Notes: generated by a model from the sequence alone, not told the origin. A stretch of DNA of 6,015 bases from an uncultured Gammaproteobacteria bacterium (GCA_913041865.1 CAJWIW010000059.1:1-6015), one strand, 5' to 3'; counted from the first letter of the stretch, positions 1 to 6,015 are shown. Numbers and translations: made by a program.

Positions 1-40
1 TTTCTTCAAAGTTTCATGATACTATATATGTATTATTAAT

Positions 41-44
41 GGAG
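41..44 (+). promoter_or_regulatory. Ribosome binding site of the pseudoazurin gene
   Basis: GGAG sits six bases before the ATG at 51. It overlaps the alternative in-frame ATG at 39, so it decides the start in favour of 51. Confidence 0.65.
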
Positions 45-50
45 TATAAT

Positions 51-500
51 ATGAAAAAAATTAAATTTCTTGCTCTGAGCATATGCATTTTATTGTCAAA
101 TAATGTTTTTTCAGCTGAACATCAAGTGAAAATGCTCAGTAATTTAAAAGGGCAGTCTATGGTCTTCGAGCCACCTGTTCTAAAAATTAACCCTGGTGAC
201 ACTGTAAAATGGCTTGCCACAAACCCTGGGCATAATGCTGCATCTATTGATGAGATGCTACCGGCTGGAGCAAATTCATGGAATGGAAGTATTAACGAAG
301 AGATAGTTGTTAAATTTGATAAAGAGGGTGTCTATGGATATAAATGTACCCCTCACTACATTCTGGGTATGGCTGGGTTCATTATAGTTGGAGACCCTAG
401 TGGCAATTTATCAGATGTTAAAGCTGCGGCAAAAAATGCTGAATCTAAATTCGCGATGAATAAAACGAGATTGACAGACTACTTATCTCAAGTTAAATAA
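51..500 (+). CDS. Pseudoazurin, periplasmic type I (blue) copper protein
   Basis: Small exported cupredoxin that shuttles electrons in the periplasm; in known cases pseudoazurin serves copper nitrite reductase or other terminal enzymes, but its partner here is not visible. From the ATG at 51 it has 149 residues. Residues 1-21/22 form a signal peptide (Lys-rich start, hydrophobic core, cleavage near VFS/A). The copper ligands are all present: His61 in NPGHNA, then Cys99, His102 and Met107 in KCTPHYILGM (Cys-x2-His-x4-Met). If the mature chain starts at Ala22, these become 40, 78, 81 and 86, the numbering of classical pseudoazurins. The helical C-terminal extension after VGDPSGNL is also typical and separates it from plastocyanin and amicyanin. 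I prefer ATG 51 over the in-frame ATG 39 because GGAG lies 6 nt before 51 and ATG 39 only adds MEYN before the signal peptide. purC starts 4 bp downstream. The family call is firm; the electron partner is unknown. Confidence 0.93.
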   Translation: MKKIKFLALSICILLSNNVFSAEHQVKMLSNLKGQSMVFEPPVLKINPGDTVKWLATNPGHNAASIDEMLPAGANSWNGSINEEIVVKFDKEGVYGYKCTPHYILGMAGFIIVGDPSGNLSDVKAAAKNAESKFAMNKTRLTDYLSQVK

Positions 501-504
501 CATA

Positions 505-1347
505 GTGAATGATCTTAACGTAGACAGTTATAAAAAGTTATATAGCGGAAAAATAAGGGATGTCTATGAATACGATCAAGAACATCTATTAATTGTAACT
601 ACTGACCGAATCTCAGCATTCGACTTCGTATTTGAGGAAGAGATCTTTGGGAAAGGATCTCTTCTTAACAAAATGTCAATTTTCTGGTTTAAACTAACAA
701 ATGGAATAATTAAAAATCATTACATAGATAAAATACCTAAAATAGATTCTAATTTAATATCCAGATCGATGTTAGTTAAAAAAACTAAAGTATTACCAGT
801 GGAAGCTATTGTTAGGGGTCATATTGCTGGATCAGCTTGGAAAAGCTATCAAGAGAATGGCTCTATAAATGGTATAAAAATGATCTCTGGGCTGTGTGAA
901 TATGATAGATTATCGGAACCAATATTCACTCCTTCCACAAAAAGCAATAAAGATGAAAACATAAGCATATCTCAGATGAAGGATATGATAGGGGAGGAAG
1001 TTTCCAAAAAAATAATTAAAGCTAGTTTTGATCTCTATAATTTTGCTTATGAATATAGCAAAAATAGAGGCATAATCATTGCAGATACTAAATTTGAATT
1101 CGGCCTAAATGATAACGAGGACTTGATATTGATAGATGAAATTTTCACACCTGACTGTTCGAGATTTCTAAAGTTGGATGCGGATGGGAGTTATGATTTA
1201 GATGCATTTGATAAACAGTACTTTAGAAACTATCTTTTAGCTAACAATTGGAATAAAAACCAAATTAAGATACCGTCTGATATTAAAATGAACTTGATGA
1301 ACAAATATCAGGTTGCATATGACTTAATAACAAAAAACCATGGGTAG
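505..1347 (+). CDS. purC: Phosphoribosylaminoimidazole-succinocarboxamide synthase (SAICAR synthetase)
   Basis: Cytosolic enzyme of de novo purine synthesis: joins CAIR and aspartate, using ATP, to give SAICAR. The protein has 280 residues, nearer the roughly 300-residue form (yeast Ade1 and many beta/gammaproteobacteria) than the 237-residue E. coli form. Visible motifs are the nucleotide-binding start YSGKIRDVY (13-21), TTDRISAFD (32-40), signature 1 VLPVEAIVRGHIAGS (96-110), the substrate loop FTPSTKSNKDEN (141-152), signature 2 IADTKFEFG (192-200) and LIDEIFTPDCSRF (209-221). The start is GTG at 505: an in-frame TGA at 472-474 blocks extension, no other usual start codon lies between, and the next in-frame ATG would remove the first two motifs. 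There is no clear Shine-Dalgarno sequence, so translation may depend on the pseudoazurin stop 4 bp upstream. No other pur gene is in the window. Its last 8 bp overlap bioD. Confidence 0.96.
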   Translation: MNDLNVDSYKKLYSGKIRDVYEYDQEHLLIVTTDRISAFDFVFEEEIFGKGSLLNKMSIFWFKLTNGIIKNHYIDKIPKIDSNLISRSMLVKKTKVLPVEAIVRGHIAGSAWKSYQENGSINGIKMISGLCEYDRLSEPIFTPSTKSNKDENISISQMKDMIGEEVSKKIIKASFDLYNFAYEYSKNRGIIIADTKFEFGLNDNEDLILIDEIFTPDCSRFLKLDADGSYDLDAFDKQYFRNYLLANNWNKNQIKIPSDIKMNLMNKYQVAYDLITKNHG

Positions 1348-2011
1348 TAGAAAACTATTCATAACAGGCACAAACACTGAAGTAGGAAAGACATTTGTAA
1401 CCTGTGAAATGTTGAAGCATTTAGTTAAATACAAAAAATCTACTGCAGCCTTCAAACCTGTCGAGACTGGATGTAATAAAAATAATAAGATACTTCAACC
1501 AAACGACTCAAAGCGTTTTTTTAAAGTACTTGGTAAAACATTGTCTCTTGATTTGATTAATCCTTATAGATTCATACCACCTATTTCTCCAAATAGAGCA
1601 ATCCGACTCGCAAAGAAAAATATTACACTAAATGACTATTGCGATAAATTAAGTTTATTATACACACATGATTATATATTGATCGAGGGTGCAGGTGGCG
1701 TTTGCTCACCACTATCATGTGACGGTTTAAACATTGATTTCGCTAAAAAAGTTAAAATGGATTCTATTCTTGTAGCAAGAGATGAAATCGGTGTGATTAA
1801 TAACGTTATTCTCAGCATAAATACTTTTATAAAATATAAGCTAAATTTAAAAGCAATTGTGCTGAATAGAATTAATACAAAGCAACCACGCGGTATGGAT
1901 AATGTTAAAGAGTTAAGAAGTCTCACAAATATACCAATTATACAAATTATTAAGGGGAGACCAACTGAAAGAGCTGTAAAAAAACTACTTAATTTAACTC
2001 TACTAAGATAA
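1340..2011 (+). CDS. bioD: Dethiobiotin synthetase
   Basis: Closes the ureido ring of dethiobiotin from 7,8-diaminopelargonate, CO2 and ATP, the penultimate step of biotin synthesis, in the cytosol. The protein has 223 residues, normal for BioD (about 225). The P-loop GTNTEVGKT is at 10-18, the second lysine motif AFKPVETG at 37-44, Asp56 matches the metal-ligand aspartate, EGAGG is at 116-120 and VLNRI (174-178) carries the base-contacting Asn. Departures from the familiar E. coli pattern: Asp to Asn in the P-loop (N12), SPN instead of SPH (83-85), INN instead of INH (153-155), and no GEIP-like segment near 200-205, where IIQIIKGR is read. It starts inside purC (8-bp overlap, different frame) with no visible Shine-Dalgarno sequence, suggesting coupled translation. 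Its last 9 bp overlap the end of the opposing aldolase gene. No other bio gene is nearby. Family membership is secure; full activity is inferred. Confidence 0.92.
   Translation: MGSRKLFITGTNTEVGKTFVTCEMLKHLVKYKKSTAAFKPVETGCNKNNKILQPNDSKRFFKVLGKTLSLDLINPYRFIPPISPNRAIRLAKKNITLNDYCDKLSLLYTHDYILIEGAGGVCSPLSCDGLNIDFAKKVKMDSILVARDEIGVINNVILSINTFIKYKLNLKAIVLNRINTKQPRGMDNVKELRSLTNIPIIQIIKGRPTERAVKKLLNLTLLR
2003..2011. other. Tail-to-tail overlap of bioD and the aldolase gene
   Basis: The plus-strand bioD stop (TAA at 2009-2011) and the minus-strand aldolase stop (TAG, read from 2005 to 2003) lie within each other's coding sequence, so nine bases code for the ends of both proteins. No hairpin with a T-run is seen between or beside the stops; each transcript must end inside, or run through, the opposing gene. 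Confidence 0.9.
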
Positions 2012-3004
2012 CGATCCCACAGAAGCGTCTGAACAAGCCTTCGCTCTCGATGCGAGAATCTCTTGTGCACCAGACATGTTCGCATCTTTGCCTCGCCAAT
2101 AATTTAGAGCAGATTGTTGTATAGCACGTGCATAAGAAAAAGTTACTCTCCATGGAAGATTCTTGTTTGAGGTATTCATTATATTTAAATGAGATGTCGC
2201 CTCATCATCGGATTGTCCACCAGATAAGAAAGCAATACCTCCTAAGTTAGTTGGGCATGAATCTAGTAATCTTTTTATCGTCATTTCTGCGACTGTTGGA
2301 GCATCAGCACGATTACTATTTTTATCTCCAGAGATAACCATACTAGGCTTTAGAACTGTGCCACCTAAAAATACATTGTGGATATCAAGTTGTTCAAAAA
2401 GTGTGTCTAAAGTTATCTTTGTTACATCATTACATTTATTAATATCATGATCTCCGTTTATCAGCACTTCAGGTTCTACAATAGGAACAAGATCGCTCTC
2501 TTGACATAACGAAGCATATCGAGCAAGTGCGTTAGAATTCGACACAATACAAGCTGTCGAGGGAATACTACTTCCTATTGTTATAACTGCTCTCCACTTA
2601 CAAAATTTAGCTCCTTTTGAGGCGTAATCAACTAATCTATCTCTCAATCCATCCAGTCCTTCAGTGATTTTTTCGTCTTTATGGTTAGAAAAGTCTTTAG
2701 CTCCAGTATCTACTTTAATTCCAGGTAAAATATCTATGGCAGTTAAATAATCTCTAAAGTATTCTCCATTACTCATTTTTTGATTGAAAGTCTCATCGAA
2801 TAAAATTGCACCACTTATGTATCTATTTAATTCTGGTGTAGTTACCAATAGCTCTCGGTATCTCCGTCTATTGTTTTCACTATCCTCTACATCTACAGAC
2901 GCAAACCTCTTAGCACATGTTGGTGAACTCTCATCCATAGCAAGCAATCCTTTTGGCTCAACCATCATCTTATTTACTGTTTTCTCTAAAATTTTAGTAT
3001 TCAT
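2003..3004 (-). CDS. Fructose-bisphosphate aldolase, class I (Schiff-base)
   Basis: Reversibly cleaves fructose-1,6-bisphosphate to dihydroxyacetone phosphate and glyceraldehyde-3-phosphate; cytosolic, metal-independent. It has 333 residues against 363 in rabbit muscle aldolase. With a constant offset of 10 the catalytic residues line up: Asp24 (MDES), Lys98 (GIKVD), Lys136 (CKWRAV), Glu177 (VPIVEPEVL), the Schiff-base Lys219 (GTVLKPSMV), Ser261 (FLSGGQS) and Arg293 (FSYARA). This is the animal/plant-like class I family, not the class II zinc enzyme common in proteobacteria. The protein stops at RAKACSDASVGSLS, about where relatives read GKY, so the flexible C-terminal tail and terminal Tyr are absent. 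It is the last gene of the gap-pgk-pyk-fba block, 16 bp after pyk, with the strongest ribosome binding site in the window. Its stop overlaps the end of bioD by 9 bp. I give no symbol because fbaA/fbaB/fda use is inconsistent for this class. Confidence 0.95.
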   Translation of the reverse strand: MNTKILEKTVNKMMVEPKGLLAMDESSPTCAKRFASVDVEDSENNRRRYRELLVTTPELNRYISGAILFDETFNQKMSNGEYFRDYLTAIDILPGIKVDTGAKDFSNHKDEKITEGLDGLRDRLVDYASKGAKFCKWRAVITIGSSIPSTACIVSNSNALARYASLCQESDLVPIVEPEVLINGDHDINKCNDVTKITLDTLFEQLDIHNVFLGGTVLKPSMVISGDKNSNRADAPTVAEMTIKRLLDSCPTNLGGIAFLSGGQSDDEATSHLNIMNTSNKNLPWRVTFSYARAIQQSALNYWRGKDANMSGAQEILASRAKACSDASVGSLS

Positions 3005-3008
3005 AAAA

Positions 3009-3014
3009 CCTCCT
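3009..3014 (-). promoter_or_regulatory. Strong ribosome binding site of the aldolase gene
   Basis: On the minus strand AGGAGG lies four bases before the aldolase ATG, inside the 16-bp gap after pyk. It supports the start at 3004 and is a better match than anything before the other genes here, suggesting independent re-initiation for the last gene of the operon. Confidence 0.7.
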
Positions 3015-3020
3015 ATTTAA

Positions 3021-4457
3021 TTATACCTCAACTAAGTTTCCGACCTCTACAATTTTGAGAGCGTTTGTGCTGCCACTTGTACCCATAAGATCGCCTTTAG
3101 TTATTATTACAAAATCACCTTTTTTAACAGCCCCCTTTTCTAACATCAGGTTAATGACTTGTTTATTTGCTTCAGCATGATCATATTCTACCTCATCAAT
3201 TTTTATGGAGTAAACTCCCTTAAAAAGACAAATTTTTCTGCTAGCGGCGTCACTTTTCGTCATTGCGTATATTGGAATATTCGATTGTACTCTTGACATC
3301 CACTTTGGAGTCGAACCTGTTTCGGTAAGACAAGCGATGGCTTTAATACAACTATTGTCAGCGGCATACACAGCTGACAATGCTATTACCTGGTCTACGC
3401 TGACAAATTTATTCTCTTTTCTATCTACTTTTAGGATTTTTCTATTTGTTTTTTCAGCAATTTCACAAATTCTACATGCTTCTTGGACAACATCTACAGG
3501 ATAACGACCTATAGCAGTTTCTGCAGACAACATTATTGCATCTACACCCGACGTAACCGCGTTTGCTACATCAAATACTTCCGCTCGTGTCGGCACTCTA
3601 TTTGTGATCATGGATTCCATCATTTGTGTCGCCACAATAGCAATTTTCTCGAATGAAATACTTTTTCGAATCAACTTATCCTGAACTGCAGGCAATTGCT
3701 CTACACCAATTTCTACACCAAGATCCCCTCTGGCTACGAGTATTCCATCACTAGCCTCCGCAATCTCATCAATTTTCGAAATAGCCTCTGCTCTCTCAAT
3801 TTTGGCTATGATACCAACAGCTTTTTTACCAATTATACCTCTAACCTCTCTAATATCTTTTTCATCTCTTACGAAAGAGACTGCAACATAATCAATATCA
3901 AAGTTGAGAAGTTGCTTTAAGTCATTTTTATCCTTTTGAGTTATACCTCTTAGAGTAAGTCCGCCACCTTTTTTATTAAGGCCTTGATGCGGTTTTAATT
4001 TCCCGCCGCGCAAGACATTAGTGTAAATCTTGGTGTTATTTATCTTTGTTACTTCTAACTTAATTATTGCATCACTTAAAAGTATTTCATCACCTACATC
4101 TACATGCTTATAAAGATCTTTGTATGTTACCCCAACACATTTATTCGTCCCCCTATTTTCTGCTAATGAGCAATCTAAGATAAACTCATCACTAGCCCTA
4201 AGGATAATATGTTTGTTCTTTCCAAAATCCTTAATTCTAATTTTCTGTCCTTGTAAATCAATCATTGTAGCGACGGGCCTTTTTAGCTTGATAGATTCAA
4301 TTTTTAGTTGCTCAACAATATCCTTTGTTTGCTCTATTGAAGAATGCGACATGTTAATTCTGAACACATCCACGCCTTCTAAAATCATCTTATTTAACTT
4401 TGAAGGACTAGAAGATGAAGGTCCAATAGTTGCAATAATTTTCGTTCTTTTCCTCAT
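3021..4457 (-). CDS. pyk: Pyruvate kinase (PykA type)
   Basis: Transfers phosphate from phosphoenolpyruvate to ADP, giving pyruvate and ATP; last step of glycolysis, cytosolic. It has 478 residues, like E. coli PykA (about 480). The barrel domain shows RINMSH (33-38), DLQGQKIRI (67-75), NKKGGGLTLRGITQKD (161-176), catalytic Lys219 with metal ligand Glu221 in IAKIERAEAI, metal ligand Asp245 in VARGDLGVEI, ATQMMESMI (276-284) and PTRAEVFDVANAV (289-301). The small B domain inserts at about 77-160. The C-terminal domain has LTETGSTPKWMSR and ends with GDLMGTSGSTNALKI. GGGL in the interdomain segment and LTETGST are PykA-like rather than PykF-like. Leu68, Gln69, Lys72 and Ile75 match the set described for K+-independent pyruvate kinases (Lys in place of rabbit Glu117). 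Gln71 replaces a nearly universal Pro. Its ATG directly follows the pgk stop. Confidence 0.97.
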   Translation of the reverse strand: MRKRTKIIATIGPSSSSPSKLNKMILEGVDVFRINMSHSSIEQTKDIVEQLKIESIKLKRPVATMIDLQGQKIRIKDFGKNKHIILRASDEFILDCSLAENRGTNKCVGVTYKDLYKHVDVGDEILLSDAIIKLEVTKINNTKIYTNVLRGGKLKPHQGLNKKGGGLTLRGITQKDKNDLKQLLNFDIDYVAVSFVRDEKDIREVRGIIGKKAVGIIAKIERAEAISKIDEIAEASDGILVARGDLGVEIGVEQLPAVQDKLIRKSISFEKIAIVATQMMESMITNRVPTRAEVFDVANAVTSGVDAIMLSAETAIGRYPVDVVQEACRICEIAEKTNRKILKVDRKENKFVSVDQVIALSAVYAADNSCIKAIACLTETGSTPKWMSRVQSNIPIYAMTKSDAASRKICLFKGVYSIKIDEVEYDHAEANKQVINLMLEKGAVKKGDFVIITKGDLMGTSGSTNALKIVEVGNLVEV

Positions 4458-5609
4458 TTATAATCCTAATTTCTCAATAACGTACATATCTTTACCCTCA
4501 ATATACTTCAACAACGCCCCGCCACCGGTGGAAATATACGATATCTGATCCTGAACTCCCATATTTTCAATGACAGAAACTGTATCACCACCACCTATAA
4601 CAGAAAAACAATTTGAATCTGCAAGGACGTTTATTATTGACTCTGTTCCATTATCATAAGGTTTTTTCTCAACATAACCTAAAGGCCCGTTCCAGAAAAC
4701 TGTAGAACTTTTTTTAATAATTTCTGCGTATCTTTGAATAGATTTAGTACCTATATCAAGAACTTTATCGTTAGATTGTACCATAGAAATACTTTTTATT
4801 TGAGGGTAATCTAGAGAGGCATCTGCAGAACACACTAAATCCGTAGGCATAATTATTTTCTTTGCGCTTTCGCTTTCGAAAAAACTCAAAACTTCTTGCG
4901 GTAAATCTCTCTCTACCAAGGAATCTCCAACTTCAAATCCTTTGCACTGTAGATATGTATTTAACAATCCACCTCCTAATATTAAATGATCTGCTTTATC
5001 AGAAAAAGTTTCTATCAATGTAATTTTCGTGGAAATTTTAGCCCCTGATATTATTGTGCACAGGGGTTTCTTGGGATCCTCAAGAATACTTTTAGCAGTG
5101 TTGACTTCCGATTGAATGAGGGGGCCGGGTGCATAGTCCAAAAAATTCATTAAACCAGTAGTGCTAGATTCTTGTCTGTGCGATACACCAAATGCATCAA
5201 AGACAAAAACGTCGCCATGAGAAGATATTGTTTTTGCTAGCTCTGGATCGTTATCAACCTCACCTTTATAAAAACGTGTATTTTCAAACATAACGATTCT
5301 ATGCTCACCAAATGTTATTTTATCTGTTATCTGATTTATAAACTTGATGGGCTCACCAAGCATAGCTGATAAATGATCGCAGACTACATGTAAACTCAAT
5401 GATGGCTCTTTCTTCTCGACAGACGGTCTCCCAAGATGTGATAGGATTATTATTTTATTATTTCTCTTCAGGAGCTCATTTATCACAGGTAACGATTTAG
5501 AAATCCTAAAATCGCTTTCAATGGTGTTATTTTTATGTGGCACATTCAAGTCCAAACGCAGGATTACTCTAGAATCCTCTATTTGTTGCCATTGAATGAG
5601 TTTTGTCAT
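4458..5609 (-). CDS. pgk: Phosphoglycerate kinase
   Basis: Reversibly transfers phosphate from 1,3-bisphosphoglycerate to ADP, forming 3-phosphoglycerate and ATP; cytosolic, used in glycolysis, gluconeogenesis and the Calvin cycle. The protein has 383 residues, close to the 387 of E. coli. The N-terminal domain has VILRLDLNVP (15-24), SDFRI (32-36), SHLGRP (57-62), FENTRFYKGE (108-117) and DAFGVSHRQESSTTG (138-152), which supply the basic residues for the phosphoglycerate substrate. The C-terminal nucleotide domain has SGAKISTKI (188-196), LGGGLLNTYL (211-220), TVFWNGPLG (303-311), GGGDT (339-343) and STGGGA (360-365). It resembles the E. coli-type enzyme (RADLNVP, STKLT) more than the Gram-positive type. 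The first Gly of the usual GGxK motif is Ser188. The ATG overlaps the gap stop by 1 bp (TAATG) and the TAA abuts the pyk ATG, so translation is probably coupled on both sides. Confidence 0.97.
   Translation of the reverse strand: MTKLIQWQQIEDSRVILRLDLNVPHKNNTIESDFRISKSLPVINELLKRNNKIIILSHLGRPSVEKKEPSLSLHVVCDHLSAMLGEPIKFINQITDKITFGEHRIVMFENTRFYKGEVDNDPELAKTISSHGDVFVFDAFGVSHRQESSTTGLMNFLDYAPGPLIQSEVNTAKSILEDPKKPLCTIISGAKISTKITLIETFSDKADHLILGGGLLNTYLQCKGFEVGDSLVERDLPQEVLSFFESESAKKIIMPTDLVCSADASLDYPQIKSISMVQSNDKVLDIGTKSIQRYAEIIKKSSTVFWNGPLGYVEKKPYDNGTESIINVLADSNCFSVIGGGDTVSVIENMGVQDQISYISTGGGALLKYIEGKDMYVIEKLGL
4464..4467 (-). promoter_or_regulatory. Ribosome binding site of pyk, inside the end of pgk
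   Basis: On the minus strand AGGA lies six bases before the pyk ATG, within the last codons of pgk. It supports the start at 4457. Since the pgk TAA touches this ATG, ribosomes ending pgk could restart directly. Confidence 0.55.
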
Positions 5610-6015
5610 TATCTTAATAAAGTATTTGTAACGTCAAGCATCCTGTTTGAGAATCCCCATTCGTTATCATACCAAGAACAGATCTTGAAAAATTTGTCAT
5701 CCATCATCCTTGTTAAGCTCTCATCATAGACTGAAGAGAAAGACGAGTGATTAAAGTCAATCGATACTAATGGTTTAGAGTTATAACCAAGAATATTTTT
5801 TAAATTAGAATCTGATGCTTGTTTAATAATACGATTTATCTCGTCAATAGACGATTTCTTTTCTGTGTTAAAACATAAATCTACAATTGAAACATTTATG
5901 GTGGGGACCCTGATTGCAAAACCGTCAAGCTTACCATTTAAATCCGGTAAGACCAGGCCTACTGCAGATGCTGCTCCAGTTTTTGTAGGAATCATTGATT
6001 GTGTTGCTGATCTGG
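5609..6015 (-). CDS. gap: Glyceraldehyde-3-phosphate dehydrogenase, type I (3' part, cut by window edge)
   Basis: Oxidises and phosphorylates glyceraldehyde-3-phosphate to 1,3-bisphosphoglycerate with NAD(P)+; cytosolic. Only the last 134 complete codons are in the window. The frame stays open to the edge: before the Met at 5993-5995 it reads RSATQS, so that Met is internal (SMIPTKTGAAS is a core family motif) and not the start. Visible catalytic-domain motifs are SMIPTKTGAA, NGKLDGFAIRVPT with the phosphate-binding Arg, INVSIVDL, ILGYNSKPLVSIDFNH and the C-terminal WYDNEWGFSNRMLD. The SIDFNH and GFSNRMLD forms are typical of beta/gammaproteobacterial enzymes. The nucleotide-binding domain and catalytic Cys and His lie outside, so NAD/NADP preference cannot be judged. 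It is the upstream neighbour of pgk, overlapping its ATG by 1 bp. The operon promoter is beyond the right edge. Confidence 0.95.
   Translation of the reverse strand, partial: RSATQSMIPTKTGAASAVGLVLPDLNGKLDGFAIRVPTINVSIVDLCFNTEKKSSIDEINRIIKQASDSNLKNILGYNSKPLVSIDFNHSSFSSVYDESLTRMMDDKFFKICSWYDNEWGFSNRMLDVTNTLLR

Noticed and set aside
39..50. ATG at 39 as the pseudoazurin start
   Set aside because: It would add only four residues before the signal peptide and overlaps GGAG, which is well placed for the ATG at 51.
1..50. Promoter for the pseudoazurin operon (TATTAT at 31-36 or TATAAT at 45-50)
   Set aside because: Such hexamers are expected by chance in AT-rich DNA. No -35 box is convincingly spaced, and TATAAT at 45-50 sits between the ribosome binding site and the start codon.
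2045..2057. Small hairpin (TCTCG-ATG-CGAGA) just beyond the bioD stop as a terminator
   Set aside because: The stem is only 5 bp with a 3-base loop, no T-run follows on either strand, and it lies in conserved aldolase coding sequence.
1672..2085. Minus-strand open frame of 137 codons opposite bioD
   Set aside because: It runs antisense to the conserved BioD protein and the aldolase end, shows no recognisable motif, and is explained as a shadow of the real genes.
4120..4548. Plus-strand open frame of 142 codons opposite pyk and pgk
   Set aside because: It is antisense to clear pyruvate kinase and PGK coding sequence; its hydrophobic look comes from the reverse complement of AT-rich codons. 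The shorter plus-strand frames at 2784, 3696 and 5535 are rejected for the same reason.
5609..5995. A complete small gene starting at the Met read from 5995
   Set aside because: The frame is open to the window edge and the preceding codons continue the GAPDH family motif, so this is the 3' part of a larger gap gene.
1..6015. A novel system, mobile element, CRISPR array or RNA gene
   Set aside because: All seven long frames belong to well-known families and tile the window with almost no free sequence. No direct or inverted repeats of note, tRNA-like folds or integration scars were seen by eye.

Overview
The window is ordinary, compact, AT-rich bacterial chromosome that is coding almost throughout. 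It holds seven protein genes in two blocks that converge near position 2007. I see no mobile element, RNA gene, CRISPR array, phage gene or defence gene, and no undescribed system. The longest stretch without a gene is the 50 bases at the left edge.

Left block, plus strand: a periplasmic blue copper protein (pseudoazurin), then purC (SAICAR synthetase, purine synthesis), then bioD (dethiobiotin synthetase, biotin synthesis). The gaps are 4 bp and then an 8-bp overlap, so the three are probably co-transcribed although their functions are unrelated. Right block, minus strand, read from the right edge: gap (3' part only), pgk, pyk (PykA type) and a class I fructose-bisphosphate aldolase. The junctions are a 1-bp overlap, a 0-bp abutment and a 16-bp gap. 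Together these four carry flux between fructose-1,6-bisphosphate and pyruvate: aldolase makes or uses triose phosphates, GAPDH and PGK take glyceraldehyde-3-phosphate to 3-phosphoglycerate, and pyruvate kinase is the last step of glycolysis. The reversible members would also serve gluconeogenesis or a Calvin cycle if one is present. No phosphoglycerate mutase or enolase gene is in the window.

Organism (inference): a Gram-negative proteobacterium, most likely gamma- or beta-. The exported pseudoazurin implies a periplasm. The GAPDH C-terminus (SIDFNH, WYDNEWGFSNRMLD), the PykA-type kinase, the E. coli-like PGK and the gap-pgk-pyk-fba order all fit. Strong AT bias, overlapping genes and lack of spacers suggest a streamlined genome, such as a free-living marine lineage or a sulfur-oxidiser/symbiont relative. 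The window cannot fix the genus.

Points worth a second look are small: a 9-bp tail-to-tail overlap of bioD and fba with no room for a terminator, a Pro-to-Gln change in the pyruvate kinase motif associated with K+ independence, a class I aldolase without the usual C-terminal tail, and a BioD with several altered motif residues.
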